64,000 nt of DNA from Erythrobacteraceae bacterium (lineage in GTDB: Bacteria; Pseudomonadota; Alphaproteobacteria; Sphingomonadales; Sphingomonadaceae), in contig CANJYE010000004.1 in the NCBI GenBank assembly GCA_947479055.1, forward strand, positions 1-64,000, written 5' to 3'. Both the position numbers and the translations under genes were made by a program. The notes beneath the pieces were generated by a model. It was not told the origin of the DNA. It was given only the letters and a program-made list of their open reading frames with translations, and ran no database searches. Positions 1-8,837 of the stretch are shown one piece after another; positions within the stretch are counted from its first letter, which is position 1, and each line of letters starts with the position of its first letter.

Positions 1-145
1 ACTTGATCGAAAACCTGTTCGCCAAAATCAAGGACTGGCGGCGCATTCACACCCGATATGATCGCTGCGCCCACACCTTCATGTCCGCCATCGCAATCGC
101 CGCTACCGTCATCTTCTGGTTGTGATCAATGAGTCCTGACCCTAG
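1..145 (+). mobile_element. 3' end of an IS5-family-like insertion sequence, truncated by the window edge
   Basis: The window opens inside a transposase reading frame that stops at 125, followed by a short tail ending around 141-145. The tail carries GAGTCCTGACC (131-141), which would be the outer end of the right terminal repeat, followed by CTAG at 142-145. CTAG fits the YTAR target preference of IS5-group elements, or the central TA could be a two-base duplication. The left end lies upstream of the window, so the repeat pairing cannot be checked. The element ends directly against the start codon of the next gene. Confidence 0.7.
3..125 (+). CDS. IS5-family-like transposase, C-terminal 40 residues (partial at window start)
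   Basis: The visible residues contain NLFAKIKDWRRIHTRYDRCA followed by a hydrophobic end, ATVIFWL. This matches the usual C-terminus of IS5/IS1182-type DDE transposases, where the conserved last acidic residue and the R..TRYD motif precede a short hydrophobic tail. The N-terminal and main catalytic parts are outside the window, so it cannot be judged whether the transposase is intact. The reading frame is open from position 3. Confidence 0.75.
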   Translation: MIENLFAKIKDWRRIHTRYDRCAHTFMSAIAIAATVIFWL

Positions 146-1027
146 ATGTGCGACAAGGATACCATCGCCGATTTTGACCGGGCGCTGGCCCGGCGCGGCC
201 TGTCGCGCCGGCAATTCGCGCTGGCGGGCACGGCGGCGTTCCTCGCCAGCTGCGCCAAAGCCGGGGAAGGCATCCCGGGCGGGGGCAACACGCTCACCGA
301 ACAGACCGTCACCATCGCCACGCCTGACGGGAAAGCGGATGCCTTCTTCGTCCATCCCGCAAGCGGGCGGCATCCCGGCATCGTCATGTGGCCCGACATT
401 GCCGGGCTGCGCGATGCCAGCAAGGAAATGGGCCGCAGGCTCGCCGCTGCAGGTTTCGCGGTGCTGGTGGTGAACCAGTATTACCGCAATGCCCGCGCCC
501 CGGTGCTCACGTCTCTCCCGGAATATTTCACTCCCGAGGCACAGGTCCGGCTCCAGCCGATGCGCGATGCGATCACCCCCGCCGGGACCGTGCGCGATGC
601 CACGGCTTTCGAGACCTTCCTTGATGGGCAGGGTGCGGTCGATCCTGCGCGGAAGATCGGCACCTGCGGCTATTGCATGGGCGGACCGTTCGCGGTGCGG
701 ACGGCGGTGGCGGTGCCCGCGCGGGTGGGGGCGGTCGCTTCGATGCATGGGGCCTGGCTGGTGACCGACCAGCCCGACAGCCCGCACCGCATTTTGAAGG
801 ACAGCAAGGCGTCCTACCTGTTCGCCATCGGCCAGAATGACGATGCCAAGGCCCCCGGCGACAAGAACGCCCTGCGCGAGGCGTCGAAGGCGGCAGGGCG
901 CCCGGCCGAAATCGAGGTCTATCCCGCCGACCACGGCTGGTGCGCGCTCGACGCGCCGTTCTATGACAAGGCTCAGTCTGACCGGGCCAACGCGCGGATG
1001 ATCGCGCTGTTCAACGCGGCGCTCTAA
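146..1027 (+). CDS. dienelactone hydrolase family protein with Tat/lipoprotein-like signal
   Basis: This is a 293-residue alpha/beta-hydrolase of the dienelactone hydrolase (DLH) family. The N-terminus has a twin-arginine-like SRRQF segment (about residues 20-24), then a hydrophobic stretch ending LASCA, so export as a lipoprotein is likely. The nucleophile elbow GYCMGG puts the cysteine near residue 177, and the acid/His side is suggested by DHGWCALD near the C-terminus. A TAG stop lies directly before the ATG, so this is the first possible start. The insertion sequence ends at this point and no Shine-Dalgarno is visible, so expression may depend on the element or be impaired. It converges on the next gene with a 4-base stop overlap (CTAA). 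The substrate is unknown. Confidence 0.85.
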   Translation: MCDKDTIADFDRALARRGLSRRQFALAGTAAFLASCAKAGEGIPGGGNTLTEQTVTIATPDGKADAFFVHPASGRHPGIVMWPDIAGLRDASKEMGRRLAAAGFAVLVVNQYYRNARAPVLTSLPEYFTPEAQVRLQPMRDAITPAGTVRDATAFETFLDGQGAVDPARKIGTCGYCMGGPFAVRTAVAVPARVGAVASMHGAWLVTDQPDSPHRILKDSKASYLFAIGQNDDAKAPGDKNALREASKAAGRPAEIEVYPADHGWCALDAPFYDKAQSDRANARMIALFNAAL

Positions 1028-2028
1028 GCAAACTCCTCCGTATCGCTGGTCGCCTGCATGTCGGGCGGATAGCGCGGGCCGGCGATGGTCTGCGGGTTGA
1101 TCAGTTCATCGGCGCGAGCGAGGAACGCGGGATCGACCTGCTGGACCATGGTCGCGATGTTTTCTTCCAGATGCGGGATGCAGGCGGTGCCGGGGATGGT
1201 GTGGATATTGTCGCCGCGCGACAGCACCCAGGCGAGCGATAGCTGCGCCGGAGTGACTCCCGCCTCCTGCGCCAACGCCACAAATTGCACGATCAGCGCA
1301 TGGTTGTGCGGCCAGTTTTCCGGCGTGTAGCGCGGGAAACGGTGGCGCATGTCGTTGTCTTCCAGCTGGGCCGGATCGTTTGGCGTGCCCGCCAGCGCCC
1401 CGCGCCCTACCGGCGAGAAGGCGACGAAGGCGATCCCGAGGTCCCGGCAGGCATCCAGCACGGCGATCTCGCTGTTGCGCGACCACAGCGAATATTCGTT
1501 CTGCACGGCGGTGATCGGGAAGGCGGCATGGGCGCGGCGCACGGTCTCTGCGCCCATTTCCGACAGGCCGATCCCGCCGATCTTGCCCTGCTTCACCAGT
1601 TCGCCCAGCGCGCCGACCGATTCCTCGATCGGGATCGTGAAGTCGCGGCGGTGGAGATAATAGAGCTCGATATGATCGGTCCGCAGCAGGCGCAGACTTT
1701 CTTCCAGCGCATTGCGGATCACTTCGGGGCGGCAGTCGATCCGCCGCTTGTCGCCATCCACCAGGATGCCGGTCTTGGAGGCGAGGTAGAAATGCTTGCG
1801 CCGCCCGTGCAGCGTATCGCCGATCAGTGCCTCGCTCTTGCCCAGGCCATAGATCCGGGCGGTGTCGAGATGATCATAGCCGCAATCGAGCGCGCGGTTG
1901 AGCAGCTTTGCGCTGTCTTCCGGCGTCGGCGGAGTGCCATAGGCCCAGGCCAGGCTCATGCAGCCAAGCCCGATCGGGCAGACATCCCGCCCGCCCAAGC
2001 TCCGCGCCATGTTGGGTTGTGCGCTCAT
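1024..2028 (-). CDS. aldo/keto reductase
   Basis: A 334-residue NADPH-dependent aldo/keto reductase with the usual TIM-barrel motifs: DTARIYGLGKSE (catalytic Asp and Tyr), ASKTG (catalytic Lys) and the YYLHRRD region (catalytic His). The C-terminal SRGDNIHTIPGT segment matches the cofactor phosphate-binding loop (usual form ..IPGT..). An open frame extends about 200 bases further upstream, but the conserved domain begins soon after MSAQPN, so the ATG at 2028 is preferred; the next ATG (2010) is the alternative. It is divergent from the SPFH gene and convergent with the dienelactone hydrolase. The natural substrate cannot be inferred. Confidence 0.9.
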   Translation of the reverse strand: MSAQPNMARSLGGRDVCPIGLGCMSLAWAYGTPPTPEDSAKLLNRALDCGYDHLDTARIYGLGKSEALIGDTLHGRRKHFYLASKTGILVDGDKRRIDCRPEVIRNALEESLRLLRTDHIELYYLHRRDFTIPIEESVGALGELVKQGKIGGIGLSEMGAETVRRAHAAFPITAVQNEYSLWSRNSEIAVLDACRDLGIAFVAFSPVGRGALAGTPNDPAQLEDNDMRHRFPRYTPENWPHNHALIVQFVALAQEAGVTPAQLSLAWVLSRGDNIHTIPGTACIPHLEENIATMVQQVDPAFLARADELINPQTIAGPRYPPDMQATSDTEEFA

Positions 2029-2114
2029 CCCTCTCGTCCCTTCCCGAAATTTCAGCGGTTTCCCCCGCAGCCCGTTGGGGTTACCATGTCTGCACCATTT
2101 GTGGAGAGCTTGAA

Positions 2115-3125
2115 ATGGGCGGTTTCCTTCTCGCGCTGGTCGTTCTGACCGTGATCTTCCTTCTGATGGGGGTGCGCGTGGTCCGGCAGGGCTATGTCTA
2201 CACGATCGAACGGCTGGGCAAATATGCACTGGCGGCCAATCCCGGGCTGCACCTGATCATCCCTTTCATCGACCGGGTCGGCCACAAGGTGAACATGATG
2301 GAACAGGTGCTCGACATTCCGGGCCAGGAAATCATCACCCGCGACAATGCGATGGTCGGGGTCGATGCGGTGGTGTTCTTCCAGGTGCTGGATGCCGGCA
2401 AGGCGGCCTATGAAGTGGCCAACCTCCTCAACGCGATCATGCAGCTGACCACCACCAATCTGCGCACAGTGATGGGATCGATGGACCTCGATGAAACCCT
2501 GTCCAAGCGCGACGAGATCAACGCCAAGCTCTTGTCGGTGATCGATCATGCCACCTCGCCCTGGGGGATCAAGATCACCCGGATCGAGATCAAGGACATC
2601 CGTCCGCCCGCCGATATTTCCAACGCGATGGCCCGGCAGATGAAGGCGGAACGGGAAAAGCGGGCCCAGATTCTCGAAGCGGAAGGTTCGCGTGCCAGCG
2701 AAATCCTGCGCGCCGAGGGCGAAAAGCAGGCCCAGATCCTCCAGGCGGAAGGACGCCGCGAAGCCGCCTTCCGCGATGCCGAAGCGCGCGAGCGCGAGGC
2801 CGAGGCGGAAGCGCGCGCCACCCAGATGGTGTCCGATGCGATTGCCACTTCGGGCAGCCATGCGCTCAATTACTTCATCGCCCAGAAATATACCGAGGCG
2901 GTCGCGCTGTTTGCCACTTCGCCCAATGCCAAGACAATCCTGTTCCCGATCGAGGCGACCCAGCTGATCGGCTCGCTCGGGGGGATCGGCGAACTGGTGA
3001 AAGAGGCGCTCGGTGGCGGCAGCAGCGGCAGCGGGACGACCTCTTCCGCCCGACCTACTTCTGATCCGCCCGCCCGCCCGGTCACGCCCCGGCCAACCGT
3101 GCCGCCCACCGCGGGAGGGAAATGA
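2115..3125 (+). CDS. SPFH/Band 7 (stomatin/prohibitin-like) membrane protein, QmcA type
   Basis: A 336-residue SPFH-domain protein that forms membrane-anchored oligomeric assemblies. There is one N-terminal membrane segment (about residues 4-22), then the Band 7 domain beginning near RQGYVYTIERLGKY. A long Ala/Glu/Arg-rich coiled coil follows (about 175-250, with EKRAQILEAEGSRASE and related repeats), then a Pro/Ser/Thr-rich tail. The start is the ATG at 2115 because GGAGAG sits 6 bases upstream and the frame before it is only the antisense of the AKR gene. The stop overlaps the NfeD-like gene by 4 bases, the standard SPFH-NfeD operon. A role in membrane-domain organisation or protein quality control is known for the family; the client here is unknown. 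Confidence 0.93.
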   Translation: MGGFLLALVVLTVIFLLMGVRVVRQGYVYTIERLGKYALAANPGLHLIIPFIDRVGHKVNMMEQVLDIPGQEIITRDNAMVGVDAVVFFQVLDAGKAAYEVANLLNAIMQLTTTNLRTVMGSMDLDETLSKRDEINAKLLSVIDHATSPWGIKITRIEIKDIRPPADISNAMARQMKAEREKRAQILEAEGSRASEILRAEGEKQAQILQAEGRREAAFRDAEAREREAEAEARATQMVSDAIATSGSHALNYFIAQKYTEAVALFATSPNAKTILFPIEATQLIGSLGGIGELVKEALGGGSSGSGTTSSARPTSDPPARPVTPRPTVPPTAGGK

Positions 3126-3568
3126 TGGAAGCGCTCGACGCGCTCGATCCGCACTGGTTCTGGCTGGCGCTGGGGCTGTTCCTGGCCGCTGCCGAAATCG
3201 CGGTGCCCGGCGTGTTCCTGATCTGGCTGGCCGCTGCCGCGCTGGTCACGGGGATGATCGCCTGGGCAGTGCCGCTGGGCATGCCCTGGCAGATCGTGAT
3301 CTTTGCCGTGCTGGCGATCGTGGCGGTGTTTTCAGGCCGCCGCTTCCTGCGCGATCACCCGATCGACAGCCCCGACCCGTTGATGAACCAGCGCGGCGCG
3401 CGGCTGGTCGGGGAAACGGCGGTGGTGACCGAAGCATTCGCAGGCGGCACGGGCCGGATCCATTATGGCGACAGCGAATGGCTGGCGCGCGGCCCGGATA
3501 TCGCTGCAGGAATGCGCGTGCGGATCACCGGCAGCGACGGCGCAGTGCTGCTGGTGGAGCCGCTCTAA
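3122..3568 (+). CDS. NfeD-like membrane protein (SPFH partner)
   Basis: A 148-residue short-form NfeD protein without the protease domain of the long form. It has hydrophobic segments at about residues 12-32 and 36-75, then a soluble C-terminal OB-fold-like domain with GETAVVTEAFAGGTGRIHY and a conserved W near GDSEWLARG. It starts with ATGATG overlapping the stop of the SPFH gene, so the two are translationally coupled. NfeD proteins bind SPFH oligomers in the membrane. Nothing unusual is seen. Confidence 0.93.
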   Translation: MMEALDALDPHWFWLALGLFLAAAEIAVPGVFLIWLAAAALVTGMIAWAVPLGMPWQIVIFAVLAIVAVFSGRRFLRDHPIDSPDPLMNQRGARLVGETAVVTEAFAGGTGRIHYGDSEWLARGPDIAAGMRVRITGSDGAVLLVEPL

Positions 3569-3571
3569 GGA

Positions 3572-4543
3572 TCAGATCGCGCGCGGATCGGTGCCGAAGC
3601 GCCCGTGCGGGCGATAGCGCACCATCCAGCGGTCGAGGAACAGTTCGAGCGGGCGCGGGGCGATGCCCAGGGCCTTGAGCCCGGGGAACGCGCCCGAGGA
3701 GGTGTTGCCCGCTTCCAGCAGTGCCCATTGGTCAAGGCTCAGTGGCGCGCCGGGCAGCCAGCCAGTGAGCGCGGCGAAGGCCTTTGAGGCCCAGTCCGGC
3801 AATTCGGCAAACGCCCGCTTGCGGCCCTGCGCCGCCGCGATCTTGCGGTTGAGTTCGGCCATGGTCAGCACCTGCGGCCCGGCGATCTCGTAAGTTCTGC
3901 CGCCGTGGCTGCCGGGATCGGCCAGCGCGACGGCCACCGCGCGGGCGGCATCGTCGACGAACAGCGGCTGGAGCCTGGCTTCGGGGCCGAACACCGGGAG
4001 CACCGGCAGGGCAGCGATCAGCCCGGCAAACATGTTGATGAAGTGGTCATCCTCGCCGAACAGCACGGATGGGCGCAGGATCGTCGCACCGGGGAAAGCG
4101 GACAACACGGCTTGTTCCCCTTCCGCCTTGGTGCGGGCATAGCGCACGTCGGATTCGGCATTCGCCCCGATCGCAGAGATATAGACGAAGGCCTGGGCTC
4201 CGGCAGTCCTGGCCGCCTTTGCCGCCAGCCCCGCGCCATCGCGCTGGAGCGCCTCGACTTCGCCCGCAAAGGCCCCGACCAGATAAACCGCCGCATCCGC
4301 GCCCTGCATCGCGGCTGTGATGCTGGCGGGCCTGGTCACGTCGCAGGGGGCGAACTGGACCTGGCCAAGATTGCCCAGCGGCTTCAGCCTGAAGGCATGT
4401 TCGCCATGCCGCCCGGCGATCCGCACCCGCGCGCCCTGGCTGAGCAATTCCTGCGCGATCCGCGATCCGAAAAAGCCGCTGCCGCCAACCAGCACCACCA
4501 GTCTGCCTTCGAGCGCGTTCTTCTTCGCCATGATTCCAGCCAT
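3572..4543 (-). CDS. NAD(P)-binding atypical SDR, complex I NDUFA9-like
   Basis: A 323-residue Rossmann-fold protein with the dinucleotide motif GGSGFFGS near residue 20. The NDUFA9-like pattern continues with RPSVLFGEDDHFINMF and a membrane-proximal C-terminal part. Alphaproteobacterial homologues are related to the 39-kDa accessory subunit of complex I, and some act on ubiquinone or sugar-nucleotide-like substrates. The specific role here is not known. A second ATG (4531) gives MAKKNALEG and could be the true start. It converges on the NfeD gene with only 3 bases between the stops. Confidence 0.85.
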   Translation of the reverse strand: MAGIMAKKNALEGRLVVLVGGSGFFGSRIAQELLSQGARVRIAGRHGEHAFRLKPLGNLGQVQFAPCDVTRPASITAAMQGADAAVYLVGAFAGEVEALQRDGAGLAAKAARTAGAQAFVYISAIGANAESDVRYARTKAEGEQAVLSAFPGATILRPSVLFGEDDHFINMFAGLIAALPVLPVFGPEARLQPLFVDDAARAVAVALADPGSHGGRTYEIAGPQVLTMAELNRKIAAAQGRKRAFAELPDWASKAFAALTGWLPGAPLSLDQWALLEAGNTSSGAFPGLKALGIAPRPLELFLDRWMVRYRPHGRFGTDPRAI

Positions 4544-4618
4544 TCCTGCCGCAGGGATATTGCCTGCGCGCCATGCCGCATGGCGCGGCGCACTGCAAGG
4601 TTTGAGCGGGGCGCGGCC

Positions 4619-6049
4619 TCAGTTCCCCGCCGTCGCGTCCCAGCCGGTGCCGAGCGCCTTGGCCAGCGCGATATAGGCCAGCGTCAGGTCCGCCCGGGCG
4701 TTGACCGAGGCGACCCACACATCCGAGCGGGTGACGTAGGCCCGTTCCATCGCGATTTTCGTGTCGGTACCGGCTTCGGCTCGTTCGATCGCGATCTGGT
4801 AGATCCGCTCGTGATGGGCGGCGGCTTCCATCCTGTGCCGGTAGATCGTGCGGCTGGCCCCGTAGCGGGTCAGCGCGGTTTCGGCATCCTGCAGTGCGGC
4901 CAGCACCTTGCCCCGGTAATCGGCCAGCGCGGCATCGCGCGCCGCCTCTGATCCGCGCACCGCCGCCGCGCCTCGCCCGAAATCGAGGAACGACCAGGAC
5001 AGCCGGGGCATGGCGACATTGTTGAGCGGGCCGCTCTCGAACATGTCGCCGGCATTAGGGCCGCCCAGCCCGACCAGCCCGAGGAAGCTGATCTGCGGGA
5101 AGCGCTTCGCTTTCTCCATTCCGATCCGGGCGCTGGCGGCGGCGAGTTCGCGTTCGGCCCGGCGGATGTCGGGACGATGCTGGAGCAGGGTCGCGACATC
5201 GCCGATCGCCATTACGGCAGGTGGAAGCGGGATGTTCTCCGGCTCGCCACCCTGATCGAGGCTGGTGCCCATTGCGCCCGGTTCCTGACCGGTCAGCACT
5301 GCCAGCGCATCCTTGAGGATGGTCACTTCGCCATGGATCGCATCGACCCGGGCATGCATGATCGCCAGTTCTGCCCTGGCGTCTTCCAGTTCCTTGTCGG
5401 AGGATGCGCCCTGTGCCCTGCGCTGTTCTTCCAGCCTGAGGATGCGGGTACGCAGCGGGATGCCGCCTTCCAGCGCCAGCGTGCTGACCTGCCGCGCGCG
5501 CAAGGTCACATAGGTCCGGGCGATTTCCGCTGCGAGCGCGACCCGGGCATCGGCCAGGTTGTCATCGGCAACCTCGGCCATGGCTTTCGCCCGCTCGACA
5601 TTGCGCTGCCCGCCGCCCCACAGGTCGATTTCCCATTGCGCGTCGAAGCCGGTGTTGAACATGTCGCCCGACAGGCGGCGGTTGGCGCTCAGCACGTCGC
5701 CGGGCAGGTCGGTGTGGATGAAGGTGGTCGAGGCCGACACCGCGGGCAGGTTGGCGGCCTGCGCGGCGCTGATGCCCGAGCGGGCCTGCCTGACCCGCGC
5801 CAGCGCCGCTTCCGGCCCCGGTGCATGGGCCAGCCCTGTGGCGATCAGGTCATCCAACAGCGGATCGCCCAGCGCGGTCCACCACGCGGCGACGGCGGGA
5901 GCAGTCGTGGTCCCTTCCGGCGCGCGCACGAAGCTGCCGGGTGCGTTGGAAAGCACTTCGGGTCGAGCATAGTCCGGCCCCTGAACGCAGCCAGTGGTGA
6001 GGGCAAGCAGGGAGCAGCAGGGCGCGAGGAGGCGGATGGTTCGGGTCAA
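4619..6049 (-). CDS. outer membrane efflux lipoprotein, NodT/OprM family
   Basis: The outer membrane factor of a tripartite efflux pump, about 476 residues. It begins with a lipoprotein signal (LLALTTGCVQ, lipobox Cys at residue 21), followed by two outer-membrane-efflux repeats rich in Ala, Arg and Glu. The frame has no ATG at the right place. The TTG at 6049 overlaps the stop of the MFS gene (TTGA), which gives a normal signal peptide and fits translational coupling, so it is chosen. It is the last gene of the emrA-emrB-nodT-like operon. The open frame further upstream is a shadow of the MFS gene. Confidence 0.88.
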   Translation of the reverse strand: MTRTIRLLAPCCSLLALTTGCVQGPDYARPEVLSNAPGSFVRAPEGTTTAPAVAAWWTALGDPLLDDLIATGLAHAPGPEAALARVRQARSGISAAQAANLPAVSASTTFIHTDLPGDVLSANRRLSGDMFNTGFDAQWEIDLWGGGQRNVERAKAMAEVADDNLADARVALAAEIARTYVTLRARQVSTLALEGGIPLRTRILRLEEQRRAQGASSDKELEDARAELAIMHARVDAIHGEVTILKDALAVLTGQEPGAMGTSLDQGGEPENIPLPPAVMAIGDVATLLQHRPDIRRAERELAAASARIGMEKAKRFPQISFLGLVGLGGPNAGDMFESGPLNNVAMPRLSWSFLDFGRGAAAVRGSEAARDAALADYRGKVLAALQDAETALTRYGASRTIYRHRMEAAAHHERIYQIAIERAEAGTDTKIAMERAYVTRSDVWVASVNARADLTLAYIALAKALGTGWDATAGN

Positions 6050-7629
6050 TGCAGGCTCATTTCGAAATCGTCGGGCAGCGGTTGCAGCAGCAGGGTAAGC
6101 GGAAGGATCAGCACGGTGGCAGCGCCCATCAGGAAGAAATTGTCGGCAAAGGCCATCACCAGCGCATCGTGCGCGACCCGCGTTTCCAGCATGCGATAGG
6201 CGGCCGTCAGCCCCTCCTGTCCACCGCCCAGCGCATTGGCGGCGGCAGAGAGGCGGGATTGCAGGTCGATGTCGTTGGCCGACAGGGTCGAGAATATCTC
6301 CCACTGGTGCACGTCAAGCTGATGGTCTCGCATCGTGGCAAGAATGGCGAGGCCGAACGCCCCGCCCAGGTTGCGCGATGCGTTGAACAGTCCCGAGGCA
6401 TCGGCGGCGTCCTTCGCCCCGCCGCTGGTGATGCTGGCCTGGTTGAGCATGGCCATCGCAATCAGCATCCCGCCGCCCATGATCAGCTGCGGCCACACGA
6501 ATTGCGGGCCGGCCGTGTCGGGCGACAGCCGGCTGTTGATGAAGCACCCTGCCGCGACGAAGGCAAAACCGCCGGCCGTCGCCCAGCGGATATTCACATG
6601 CGGCAGCATCAGCGGCACCATCGGCATCAGGATCAGCGGCGGCACACCGAATATCAGCACAACCTGCCCGGCCTGGAACGGATTGTAGCCCGCCACCGCG
6701 ACGAGGAATTGCGGGGTGATGTAAGGCAGCGACAGCAGCACCATCCCGCCGACGAAGGACATCACCACGATCCCGGCAAAGTCGGGCTTTCGCAGAATCC
6801 GCAGGTGGATGACCGGGCGCTTGGCCCTAAACTGGCCCCAGCCGATCAGGACAAAGCCCAGCAGCGAGACCAGAGTCAGGTTGGTGATCAGGCTGGATTC
6901 GTACCATTGTTCGCGATGACCTTCTTCCAGCACCACGGTCAGCGCCCCGAGCCCGAGGATCATGCCGAGCACTCCGGCCCAGTCGGCCTCGAAGATTTCC
7001 GCCAAATTGGCCCGCGCCGGGCGAAGCCCCAGCATCAGCAAGGCCACCAGCACCGCGCAGATCGGCACGTTGATGAAGAAGGCATAATGCCAGCTGAAGT
7101 TCTCGGTCAGCCAGCCGCCCAGGATCGGGCCGAGGATCGGCGCAACCAGCACGGTCGAGCCGAAGGCGGCGGTGCCGATCGGCTGCTGGCGCGGCGGCAG
7201 GCGGGTGGCGATGATGATCATCGCAGTGGGGATCATTGCTCCGCCGGTCAGGCCCTGCCCGACCCGGCCGATGATCATGGTGGTGAGGTCGCCCGCCATG
7301 CCGCACATCACCGAAAAGCCGGTGAACAGGATCGCCGCCCCCAGCAGGAAGCGCCGCAGCCCGAGCATCCGTTCGAACCAGCCGGTCAGCGGGATGATGA
7401 CGATCTCGGCCACCAGATAGGCGGTCGCGACCCAGGTGCCCTCGGACGCGGATGCGCCGATCTCGCCCTGGATGGTCGGGAGCGAGGAATTGACGATCGA
7501 AATGTCGAGCGAGGCCATGAACGAGCCGAGCGAACCGGCGGTCACCGCCATCCATTCGGCCGCGCTGGCCTTGTCCGCCCGCACCGGGGCGGCGGGTTGT
7601 TCCGGAACGGCGAGGCCGGTGGCGCTCAT
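6046..7629 (-). CDS. DHA2-family MFS multidrug transporter, EmrB type
   Basis: A 527-residue inner membrane drug/proton antiporter of the 14-helix DHA2 family. The first helix contains MASLDISIVNSSLPTIQ, the family's motif D region, and motif A is seen as GWFERMLGLRRF. The motif C-like GAAFGS/GPILGGWL region follows near residues 160-180. It starts with an ATG overlapping the stop of the upstream fusion-protein gene (ATGA) and runs straight into the outer membrane factor gene. The substrate range is unknown; EmrB relatives export hydrophobic uncouplers and antibiotics. Confidence 0.93.
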   Translation of the reverse strand: MSATGLAVPEQPAAPVRADKASAAEWMAVTAGSLGSFMASLDISIVNSSLPTIQGEIGASASEGTWVATAYLVAEIVIIPLTGWFERMLGLRRFLLGAAILFTGFSVMCGMAGDLTTMIIGRVGQGLTGGAMIPTAMIIIATRLPPRQQPIGTAAFGSTVLVAPILGPILGGWLTENFSWHYAFFINVPICAVLVALLMLGLRPARANLAEIFEADWAGVLGMILGLGALTVVLEEGHREQWYESSLITNLTLVSLLGFVLIGWGQFRAKRPVIHLRILRKPDFAGIVVMSFVGGMVLLSLPYITPQFLVAVAGYNPFQAGQVVLIFGVPPLILMPMVPLMLPHVNIRWATAGGFAFVAAGCFINSRLSPDTAGPQFVWPQLIMGGGMLIAMAMLNQASITSGGAKDAADASGLFNASRNLGGAFGLAILATMRDHQLDVHQWEIFSTLSANDIDLQSRLSAAANALGGGQEGLTAAYRMLETRVAHDALVMAFADNFFLMGAATVLILPLTLLLQPLPDDFEMSLH

Positions 7630-8795
7630 TGGCTGGTTTTGTCGGGGCTGCCGCGCTCCTGCTCGGCGCGCAGCATCTCAAGCTCCTCGCGGCCGCTGCG
7701 AGTATCGACCTCGACTTCGACCGACAGGCCCGGCACCAGCGCCCGGCGCGCGGCTTCACTCAGCGGTTCCAGCCGGATGCGGACAGGCACGCGCTGGACG
7801 ATCTTGGTGAAATTGCCAGTCGCGTTCTCGGGCGGGATCAGCGAGAAATTGGCACCGGTGCCCGGCGTGATGCTTTCCACCACCCCGTGGAAGACGACAT
7901 CGGGCAAGGCGTCGATACGCACTTCGGCCGGCTGGCCCGGGCGCATCAGCCCGACCTGCGTTTCCTTGAAATTGGCTTCGACATAGACGCCCTTCAGCGG
8001 CACCAGCGTCAACAGCCGCACGCCGGGCTGGACGAACTGGCCGACCCGCACGCTCTTGTCCGCCACCCGCCCGGCGACCGGGGCCTTGAGCGTGGTTCGG
8101 GCGAGATCGTTGGTCGCGGCCTCCTTTTCGGCGCGGGCGAGACCGGTCTGGGCGCGGGCCTGCCCTTCCTGCGCGGAGATCGTGGCGATCCGGCGGCGGG
8201 CGATGTCGAGCTGGGCCTGCCGCGCGGCCAGCTGGGCGCTGGCGCGGTCACGCTCAGCCTGACGTTGGGAGAGCTTCTCCCTCGGCTCGGCCCCGCTGGC
8301 GGCCAGCGGGGTATAGCGCGCCACTTCGCGCGCGGCATAGTCGAGATCGGCCCGCGCCGCGCGGACCCCGGCCTCGGCCTCGCTGATCGCGGCCTGTGCT
8401 TCGGCGAGGGTCGCGCTCGTCACTTGTCCCTGCGACAGCGCGGCGGCGATGCCGGCATCGGCGCTGGCCGCGCGGGTGCGGAAATCGGTGGGGTCGAGCG
8501 AGACCAGCAGCGTGCCTTCAGGTACCACGGCATTGTCCGCAACCGGCACGTCCGTGACGAAACCGGCCAGCTTGGAGCTGATCGCCACCTGATCGATATG
8601 CACATAGGCGTTGTTGGTGCCTTCGAAATAGCGGCCGCGAAAATGATAGTCGAGGAACCAGCCAATCCCGCCAATCACGGTCACCGCGAGCAGGGTGAGC
8701 AGCACCCGCCTGCGCGCCGGGGGCATGCCCTGCCGGGCTTCGCCGCCTTCATCCGGGTCCTGAACATCGGCCGCAACCGGATCGGTCGAGTTCAT
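7626..8795 (-). CDS. periplasmic adaptor (membrane fusion protein), EmrA/HlyD type
   Basis: A 389-residue membrane fusion protein that links the MFS antiporter to the outer membrane factor. After a charged cytoplasmic N-terminus come one membrane segment (about residues 30-48), a biotinyl-lipoyl half (GTNNAYVHIDQVAISSKLAG), a long alpha-helical hairpin with many Ala/Arg/Glu, and the second lipoyl half (TTLKAPVAGRVADKSV). ATG 8795 is chosen because AAAGG lies 10 bases upstream; a TTG at 8804 is also in frame. It is the first gene of the efflux operon, and its promoter overlaps the palindrome described below. Confidence 0.92.
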   Translation of the reverse strand: MNSTDPVAADVQDPDEGGEARQGMPPARRRVLLTLLAVTVIGGIGWFLDYHFRGRYFEGTNNAYVHIDQVAISSKLAGFVTDVPVADNAVVPEGTLLVSLDPTDFRTRAASADAGIAAALSQGQVTSATLAEAQAAISEAEAGVRAARADLDYAAREVARYTPLAASGAEPREKLSQRQAERDRASAQLAARQAQLDIARRRIATISAQEGQARAQTGLARAEKEAATNDLARTTLKAPVAGRVADKSVRVGQFVQPGVRLLTLVPLKGVYVEANFKETQVGLMRPGQPAEVRIDALPDVVFHGVVESITPGTGANFSLIPPENATGNFTKIVQRVPVRIRLEPLSEAARRALVPGLSVEVEVDTRSGREELEMLRAEQERGSPDKTSQ

Positions 8796-8819
8796 TGGGA
8801 GCAAGCCTTTCGGAGAAAC

Positions 8820-8835
8820 GGAACGATATCGTTCC
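8820..8835. promoter_or_regulatory. 16-bp perfect palindrome, likely TetR operator
   Basis: GGAACGATATCGTTCC is a perfect palindrome just downstream of the predicted -10 of the efflux operon, covering the expected transcription start. It lies in the divergent region between the pump genes and a TetR-family gene. This is the standard layout for TetR-type local repression that is relieved by a pump substrate. Binding is inferred, not shown. Confidence 0.75.
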
Positions 8836-8837
8836 TT

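Noticed and set aside
6049-7986. 645-codon open frame on the + strand
   Set aside because: It is antisense to the emrB and emrA genes, rich in His, Arg, Gly and Gln, and has no family content. Long antisense frames are expected in GC-rich DNA.
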